Part shown: positions 57,292 through 64,000 of the stretch, in pieces
How positions within the stretch are numbered: position 1 is the stretch's first letter
Layout of the letters: every line of letters begins with the position of its first letter
Assembly (NCBI GenBank): GCA_900155495.1
Contig: FTLJ01000088.1
Span: 1-64,000, forward strand
Origin: Porogramme epimiltina
Lineage: Eukaryota; Basidiomycota; Agaricomycetes; Polyporales; Polyporaceae
Length of the DNA: 64,000 bases
Direction of reading: 5' to 3'
The notes under the pieces: model-generated
What the model was told of the DNA's origin: nothing
The model's database searches: none
The model's input: the letters and a program-made list of their open reading frames with translations, nothing else
Translations under genes and position numbers: made by a program

Positions 57292-59942
57292 ATGCTACCG
57301 CGACTCACCTTCTCTGCGTCGCCTCGCACCACCCGTAACGCTGATCCTACATCTTCTAGACGTATTGCTCGCCATAATAGAGGATGTGGGGGGTATATCC
57401 GTGAAACTGGGGAGTTGGGGTCAATTTGAACCGGAGGGCGCAGTTGGAACGGGAGAACCGATGTTAGGCGCCCTAAGAAACACGGTTGAGTGTCAACATC
57501 GTCACCAAACGGGGCTCCCCGCCTCCCATTTACTACCTTTTTTCCACGTATCTCTGCGCCGCCCGCGTACACTCCGGCTGTAACGCTCTGCAAATCGCCT
57601 TAGTTCTGTGAGGAATGGGCGTACAATATCGAGACGTCGTACGCCCACTTGTCACCCCGTTCGTAGGTGCATTACGACACTGCCAGCGGGCGCAAGAGTC
57701 ATGAGTGTCGCTGCCCCCGCTCCGTGTAACGTTTCACTTCCTATCCTTTAGCAAGCGACAACCACAACAAATATCCGAGGTGTATATGGGGTTTAGTTCA
57801 AAACGCTGAGAAGGGGGACAAACAGGGCACAGGCGGTGGCGAGGTTGTATAGGATTGATTGGTGAGTGTACTGGCTCGACCGCATTGAACTTCTCACCTC
57901 AACGCGTGCTTGTTTTGATCAGAATAGCCCTACATGCGGAGCTGTGGAAGCTGTTGATTAGCTACTGAGGAAAAATATCCAGACGACCATACGCATACAA
58001 ATACACACTTCTTGAAACTCCCTATAGTCTTTGATGATGAACGCGTCACGCAACGGATTCGAGCTTCCTCGTCGTCTGCGGGACCCGCGAACAATTTCGA
58101 TCGCACCAAACTACTAGGAGGGTCTCACTCCGACACCGGAACCTTCTCCCTTTGGAGATCATTGGGGCCGAGACTGGGAATCTCGGAACGATCGACAACG
58201 ACGGAAACCTGAATGCATGGTGGCTATGCAAGTGAGCATATCGTATCCGTGCACCATCCTGGAAAGCATCACCTCGACCCCTCGCGCGGAGTATGAAATC
58301 TGGACCGTGGGCCACCCTGCCATCTACATTGCCGCCGGTGTCACCATCCCCATGTTCTGACACGATAGTAAACTGGCCCGTTAGAACAGGCCAGGGTTCC
58401 GGGAGGCGACTGGACTGTGGAAGGATGACATCACGGGATTCATCGGGCGGATGAGTCAAGTATAGTTCCAGATTACCTCATCCACAGAATGCGCTCATGT
58501 CACAAATGCTGTTACCTAGGAAAGTTTTGCAGGCCCCTGGGGTCAGAACATAAGCTCACCAGTGCTGGCAACAGTACAGGTGACCTTAGGTACTGACCTG
58601 GACCAGCTTCATGGTGGAAATCAAGTCTGTGTGGCATAAGCATTAGGCCAATGGGTGTCAAGTACAGTCAAACAAACATACATGAGAAAAATCCTGCAGA
58701 TCAGTGGGAGTGGCACAAGGACAATGGTGCCAAACATTGAACCATGCACATAAACACTCTGTCATGCAATCACAACCAGGTGAGTAACATCCAGACAACA
58801 TGAACATGAACAAATGGACTAAGGAGAATGCAGTCTATAGGACTACTAGCTTTGAAGAAATATGCCAGTCCCACCTGCCATTACATACAAGCAACTCCAG
58901 CAGGCACCTCCCTGGTCGCAGCATTCCCGGGCCGCTGGGTGTTTTGCAATGCAGCTACACCACTTCCTACCAGCATAGAGGGTGCTAGCACATCTTCAAA
59001 GATGATGAGCCAGCACCCAACCATACTGCACCTACCCCAACCATATGAGGCCAGGAATGACTGATCACAGTCGCAATGGGGCCATGATGACCACGCCTGG
59101 CACGGCCTCGATGAGGCTTGCAACAGCTGTGATGACATCCGCAATGACCACCTCCAGCACACACTAGGACCATCCTTGACTGTGAAGGAGTCCACAGTGA
59201 AGCCCACGACGATTGCAGTCACAGTCGCAATGAAGCCAGCAATAATCACGCCGGCGCGCGACAAGGCCACCGCGATGATGACGACTCGGAAAGCCACGAG
59301 ACTCGCGAACACCGCTGCTGCGACTACGATAACCACGCCCGACACCGGCGAAGACCACGCCTGGTAAGACCGTGACCACCGCCGGCGGCAGGATCGTGAC
59401 CACCGCCGACGGTATGTCCACCATTGCCGCAGTCACGGTGCGGCAGAATCCAGAACCCCCAAGCCAAGAGAAATCTGTGCATAGGACTCACTTTTTACTG
59501 TAAAACCATGCCTGCCCTTTGACTTGTGTGCGCGTTGGCCTAAATTGACACCTTGCAGCAATCCGGTGGTAGTTGTTGATGTGCGTTCGAGCAATTTGCA
59601 TGCGTTGCGGTGCGGTCAGGGGGAGGCCTCGGTTGTGCGGCAAACTCGATTTGGAAGGTGTGGGCGCTTATTGGAGACGGAGAGGGCATCGTCGTAGCCC
59701 TCGGCGTCGAGGAATGCCGTACAGTTACGTGCTTGCTCGGGGCTGGTTCGCGCTCGCATGTTGTGCAAGAAAGGAAGCGTGAATTCTACTCGTGTGCTAC
59801 GAGGACAAGATGTATCTAGATGGTGCACCGAACGCCGGCTCCGGAAGAGAACCATAGCGGGCGAACGGGTGTCCTAACGCCCGAAAAGCTACCAAGAGAT
59901 CGGAGCAGAGCTACAACGTAGTCTAACCCTGGGCGACCGCCG
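57292..59942. other. Long region without recognised genes
   Basis: About 2.6 kb. At 58480-58990 the base composition shifts to A/C-rich with frequent ACATGAACA and CAGCA words. At 59170-59440 there are repeated GACCACCGCC/GATTG and ACCACG words that translate to Val/Ala- or Thr-rich low complexity in several frames. No transposase, RNA gene or conserved protein was found. Confidence 0.4.
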
Positions 59943-61748
59943 TCAGTACCAGATCGAGCGCGTGCGGTGAGTGGGAAGCATTTCCGCAGTCTCTATCCCC
60001 ACGACGCCCTCCGGCTGGCCCTCGACGCGCTTCGCGAGGTCCCAGAGGTAAAAGTCGATGAGCACGCTGCTCACGGCCTCCTCCGCCCGGCCCTCCGCGT
60101 CCGCCGCTTCCGTTTGCCGGACCTCCGAGCGGGCCTCCTGCTCGACAATCGCGACGATCTCGCGCCGGACACGCTCGACCGCGACGATGCTCGCCGCGCG
60201 CACGGCGAGCTCAGCAGTGCTGCCTGACGGGAAGGGCGCGCGGGCACGGAGGGCGTCCACGATCGTGGGCGGGTAGTCGAGAATGCGGAGGTGGTGCAGG
60301 ATCTGGGGGACGCGGTAGTCGGCGAACATCGTGAGCGCGTGGATCGCCGCGCCCGCGGGAAAGAGCGGGTGCGGCGTCGGCGGGGTCGTGTCGGCGGGGT
60401 AGAAGGCGGCCCAGGTCTCTGCGACGAGGATTTGTGCCCGTTTCCAGATGTATACTGGAAGTGGAGGGGGGGCGGATGAGTATGTGGGGGAGAATGGGCT
60501 CGCGGATCGAGGCTCGTACCTCGCCGGCCGTTGAATATGTGCTCGTCGCGGAAGGAGGGGAAGGTCTCCGTCACCATCTCGACGAGCTGCAGCGCGGTGC
60601 CACGATCGTTGTACCGCTGGCGGAAGGATTGGAAGAGGCCGTAGAACGAGCCTCCAAAGTTCTAGCAAATGTCAAAACACATGAGGGACAGAGCAGCGAG
60701 TCTGATGAAACCCCATACGTTACATAAGATCCCGCCAACTTCCCGAAGGATGCTGATACGTTCGCGAAGTAAAGGGGCGGGCTCCGAACACTGTTCCGCG
60801 GGTCGGAAAATGTGTTCTATGAGGGAGTCTGGGCAGTGCTGGGGAGACGAGTAGAATTCGGGGTCGGTAATGGGGATGCCTTCTTCGAGTGCTGTTGTCC
60901 GGACCGTAAGTACGATGAACGTGGAGGCGGCGCTCGTCCGACGAGGTTTCAATCGGCACTGCTACCCTCTGGTGCACAGTATGACTTCAGGATCGCGGGT
61001 GGCGCATGGGACACTGGGCTAGGGATATGAGCGACGTGACGGAGAGCAATTACTCTCCACCGCGCCGTTCGAGGATTTACAGCGTTGGGGAGGCTGCAGT
61101 GGCTAATCCACATGTAGCTGGGGTGGCAATAAAGGAAGTTGACGGCTTACCTCGGTCCACCGCGGCAACGAGCGACCAATATCCCGTGTGCGCTTTCCTC
61201 CTCTCACTACCCCAGCCCTCTCGCCATTCCACCCCGTACCGCTCTGACGTCCCTTCTAGCTCTGACCAAAAGCTGAAGTTGAGAGACGAGATGAAGAATA
61301 TCCAATTCAGGCAGTCGTGTGTTGATACGTTGGACCACGAGAACGGTTCTTCTGGGCAGATATGGAGCGGATGGGTGCGCCATGTGCGCGGCACATAAGC
61401 TTCGCGCTGCATTTGCGCATGTATCTATTTGATCGGGGAACCTATAATGAAGGGTGATGCTTCCTGATAAAGGGAATTTCACGCACATATTTCGCAGCGG
61501 AAACGATACCCTCGTCGTTTAAGCCTACCAGGCCGGTCTCCTAACCATCGACATTCGATTAGAACATGAGTGCCATGACGGGTGAGGAAAAAACGAACCT
61601 CCACGACCCACCCCGACGTTTTAAGGACGGGATTGACTCCATCTGGAAGGATTTCTCCGAAAGCACTGGGCTTCCTGGTGTGTAGTTTTCTGCTTTGCTC
61701 CAAGGGAACCGTGTGTGGGGGGAGCGCGGGGGCAACTGCGACCGTCAT
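59943..61748 (-). CDS. QNG1: Queuosine-salvage glycosylase family protein (DUF2419)
   Basis: The family (human C9orf64/QNG1) releases queuine from queuosine 5'-phosphate so it can be reinserted into tRNA. From ATG 61748 exon 1 ends PDGVNPVLKTSG. Next come VGLNDEGIVSAAKY, then EAYVPRTWRTHPLH with SLNFSFWSELEGTSERYGVEW and YWSLVAAVDR. The following exon starts ALEEGIPITDPEFYSS and contains LIEHIFRPAEQC. NFGGSFYGLFQSFRQRY with FPSFRDEHIFNGRR is next. The last exon reads YIWKRAQILVAETWAAFYP, LTMFADYRVPQIL, IDFYLWDLAKR and HRTRSIWY at TAG 59943. All family landmarks are present in order. Internal boundaries are approximate. Head-to-head with CCT8. Confidence 0.88.
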
Positions 61749-62059
61749 GGCACGCTCAGAGTGAGGGTGAAGGGGCGTAGAAGAGGAACGGCGAAAAGGG
61801 GAAGCAGAGACCCTGAAACCATCGTGGCCGGTGTGGCGGGAGTGATCGAGAGACCGCGGGACTCGAAGGTGTGGAAAGGCCCGGGGGCGAAAGATTAAGA
61901 CCTTCATTGCTATTGCTCCTCCCCCGTGGTTAGGGTTTATTTATCTAATTGGCGCTAAGATCCTCCGCGAAATAATCGCCGCGCGTGCCCTTCAAGCTTT
62001 CCTTACCCTCGGCCTGGTCGCTACTACTTTCCTCCTCCCGCTCGTTTCACGATCCCGCG
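61749..62059. promoter_or_regulatory. Divergent promoter, QNG1 and CCT8
   Basis: 311 bp separate the two start codons, so both promoters lie here. No TATA box was seen, as is common for housekeeping genes. Confidence 0.5.
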
Positions 62060-64000
62060 ATGTCTCTCAAGGTACCGAAGGCGCAAAATCTCCAGCTCTT
62101 CAAGGACGGATACAAGGTCCGCCCCCATCCCATCGAACGGAGGGCGTGCATATACTGAGACTTGACGCGTCCGTGTAGCATCTGTCCGGACTTGAGGATG
62201 CCGTCCTACGCAACATCCAGGCCGTCGCGGAACTCTCAGATCTTGTTAGGACAAGTTTCGGCCCCAATGGTGCGTGCTCTTCCGGGATAACGCTGTGAAT
62301 GAGAGGATTGAATTGGGGGCACGTTCGGACAGGGAGGAACAAGCTTGTGATCAACCACTTGGGCAGACTTTTCGTCACGTCCGATGCTGCGACGATCATT
62401 CGCGAAATCGAGGTCGTGCACCCCGCTGCGAAGCTGTTGGTTATGGCGTCACAAGCGCAGGAGTCTGAGGTACGCGTTTCTCTCGCTCGTAGTTGTGCCT
62501 GATTGGATTAACTTTCTTTAGATGGGCGACGCGACCAACACTGTCATGATTCTTGCGGGAGAAATGCTCAAGAAGGCGGAGCACCTCCTTATAATGGGCC
62601 TGCACCCTAGCGAAATCATCAAGGGCTACGAGCTCGCCTCCGTAAAGGCTCTTGCTGAGCTTGACAGTACGCAATCTATCCAAGTCTTCGTGCTCGTATT
62701 CATGACTGCTCTTCAGACCTCTCAACATCGTCCCTGCCATCACCACTCACACAAGAGACCCTTGCCACTGCCCTCAAGCCTGCCATCGCGTCAAAACAGT
62801 ACGGCTACGAGGATCAGCTCGCGAGTCTCGTCGCGGAAGCGTCACTAGCCGTCATGCCCCCAAATCCCAAAAACTTCAACGTCGACAACGTCCGCGTAGT
62901 GAAGATCATGGGTGGTAGCCTGTCCGGGAGCAAGGTTGTGCGCGGGATGGTCTTCGGCAGGGAACCAGAAGGTCAGTGAGCTTGTTTTGATCAGCGCGTA
63001 GACCGATTCTTATTGGGTATGGTAGGTATCGTGAAGAAACTGCAGAAGGGGAAGGTGGCTGTCTTCACGTGCGGTCTTGATATCGCGCAGACGGAGACCA
63101 AGGGGACGGTGCTGCTCAAGAGTGCTGAGGAGATGCTCAACTTCACGCGGGGTGAGGAGCAGCAGCTAGAAAAGGTTCGTGCGTATTTCCTCCGACATTT
63201 CTGCGTCCTTCATGCTTCGCCCTGCTCTAGATCTTCCAAGAGATCGCAGATTCTGGTGTGAAGGTCATCATCGCGGGTTCTTCTGTCGGCGAGCTCGCGC
63301 TGCACTACCTGAACCGGATGAACATCGCCGTGCTCAAGGTGCTCTCCAAGTTCGACCTCCGCCGCCTCTGCCGCGTCGTCAACGCCACGCCGCTCGCGCG
63401 CATGGGCGCACCGACCGCCGAGGAGGCGGGCTTCGTCGACGTCTTCGAGTGCATCGAGATCGGCGGCGACCGCGTCACCGTCCTCCGCCAGATCGCCGAG
63501 GGCGACGCCGACTACGTCGCGCCCTCGTCCGCCACAGACCCCAGCACGCGCTCGGAGAAGACGCGCACGGCGACGGTCGTGCTGCGCGGCGCGACGCAGA
63601 ACCGGCTCGACGACCTCGAGCGCGCGGTCGACGACGGCGTGAACGTGATCAAGGCGCTCATCAAGGACCCGCGGCTCGTGCCCGGCGCGGGCGCGACGGA
63701 GCTCGAGCTCGCGAAGCGCGTCGAGGCGTACGGCGGCGGGCTCAAGGGCCTCGCGCAGCACGCGGTCAAGCGGTGGGCGCAGGCGCTCGAGGTCGTGCCC
63801 CGCACGCTCGCGGAGAACGCGCTCGGCGGCGCGGAGGGCAACGAGGTCGTCAGCCGGCTGTACGCGAAGCACGAGGGCAAGGAGGGCGCGGTGTGGGGCG
63901 TCGATGTTGAGGTGCGTGTCTCTCTGCTAGATGTGGGGGCTATGGCGCTGATGCGTTGTCGTGGGGGAAGGCGGAGACGGACGGCACACTCTCAGCGACG
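62060..64000 (+). CDS. CCT8: T-complex protein 1 subunit theta (partial, 3' end cut)
   Basis: Subunit of the cytosolic chaperonin TRiC/CCT that folds actin and tubulin. Exon 1 (62060-62116) reads MSLKVPKAQNLQLFKDGYK, specific for theta. Later exons give HLSGLEDAVLRNI, TSFGPNGRNKLVINHLGRL, SDAATIIREIEVVHPAAKL, MGDATNTVMILAGEMLKKA (ATPase GDxT-type motif) and VKIMGGSLSGSKVVRGMVF. Then KVIIAGSSVGELALHYLNR and VPGAGATELELAKRVEAYG follow. The last exon visible begins near 63971 with AETDGTL and is cut by the window edge, losing roughly the last 50-60 residues. Confidence 0.93.

Noticed and set aside
58881..59345. Val/Ala-rich hydrophobic minus-strand frame
   Set aside because: Low-complexity repeat translation; hydrophobicity arises from GTGGT-type repeats rather than a membrane protein pattern.
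63210..63872. 220-codon minus-strand frame
   Set aside because: Antisense of CCT8.
1..64000. tRNA, rRNA or CRISPR features
   Set aside because: No tRNA-like A/B boxes in a cloverleaf context, no rRNA similarity and no regularly spaced repeats were seen; CRISPR is not expected in a fungal nuclear genome.

Overview
The window reads as nuclear DNA of a basidiomycete fungus, most likely an Agaricomycete. Genes are split by many short GT-AG introns of about 45-80 nt, the coding GC is high, and housekeeping genes sit beside NACHT-WD40 (NLR-like) genes of agaricomycete type. The species cannot be named from the sequence. I reconstructed gene models by hand from splice sites, reading frame and comparison between paralogs inside the window; several models close exactly in frame.

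Two blocks, about 1-13.5 kb and 30-50.5 kb, are accessory. They carry nine copies (five apparently intact, four broken) of one membrane-anchored protein family, here called the F family. Each member has a short N-terminal tail, one transmembrane helix and an exported region made of 'SNAPI/TNAPI'-type beta units, ending in a conserved P-x-F/Y-E-G-x-F ... DPAGxGR region. Two NACHT-WD40 genes lie among them. NLR1 (+, 6.3-11.5 kb) can be read through; NLR2 (-, 35.5-40.9 kb) carries a nonsense codon and a frameshift. Each NLR gene has one F gene convergent with its 3' end and another divergent from its 5' end, so the two neighbourhoods are mirror images.

Between and after these blocks are conserved genes. 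The 14-25 kb stretch holds LSM4 (U6 snRNA/mRNA decay), an F-box/LRR protein, DPH5 (diphthamide), an ERV2-type sulfhydryl oxidase and cytosolic asparaginyl-tRNA synthetase, followed by a GH71 alpha-1,3-glucanase. The 53-64 kb stretch holds an ASCH-domain protein, a small EIRGT protein, an unidentified possible homeodomain-like gene, a DUF2419 queuosine-salvage enzyme (QNG1) and CCT8 (running off the right edge).

Two paralogous genes (27.7-29.1 and 51.4-53.0 kb) encode class I aminoacyl-tRNA-synthetase-like catalytic cores with HIGH-like, KMSKS-like and zinc-knuckle motifs but no room for an anticodon-binding domain. The second ends in a predicted membrane tail anchor. With the F-family/NLR cassettes, these are the most unusual content of the window. 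A candidate MITE near 0.36-0.65 kb and a duplicated segment shared by 3.8-5.4 and 11.6-13.6 kb complete the picture.
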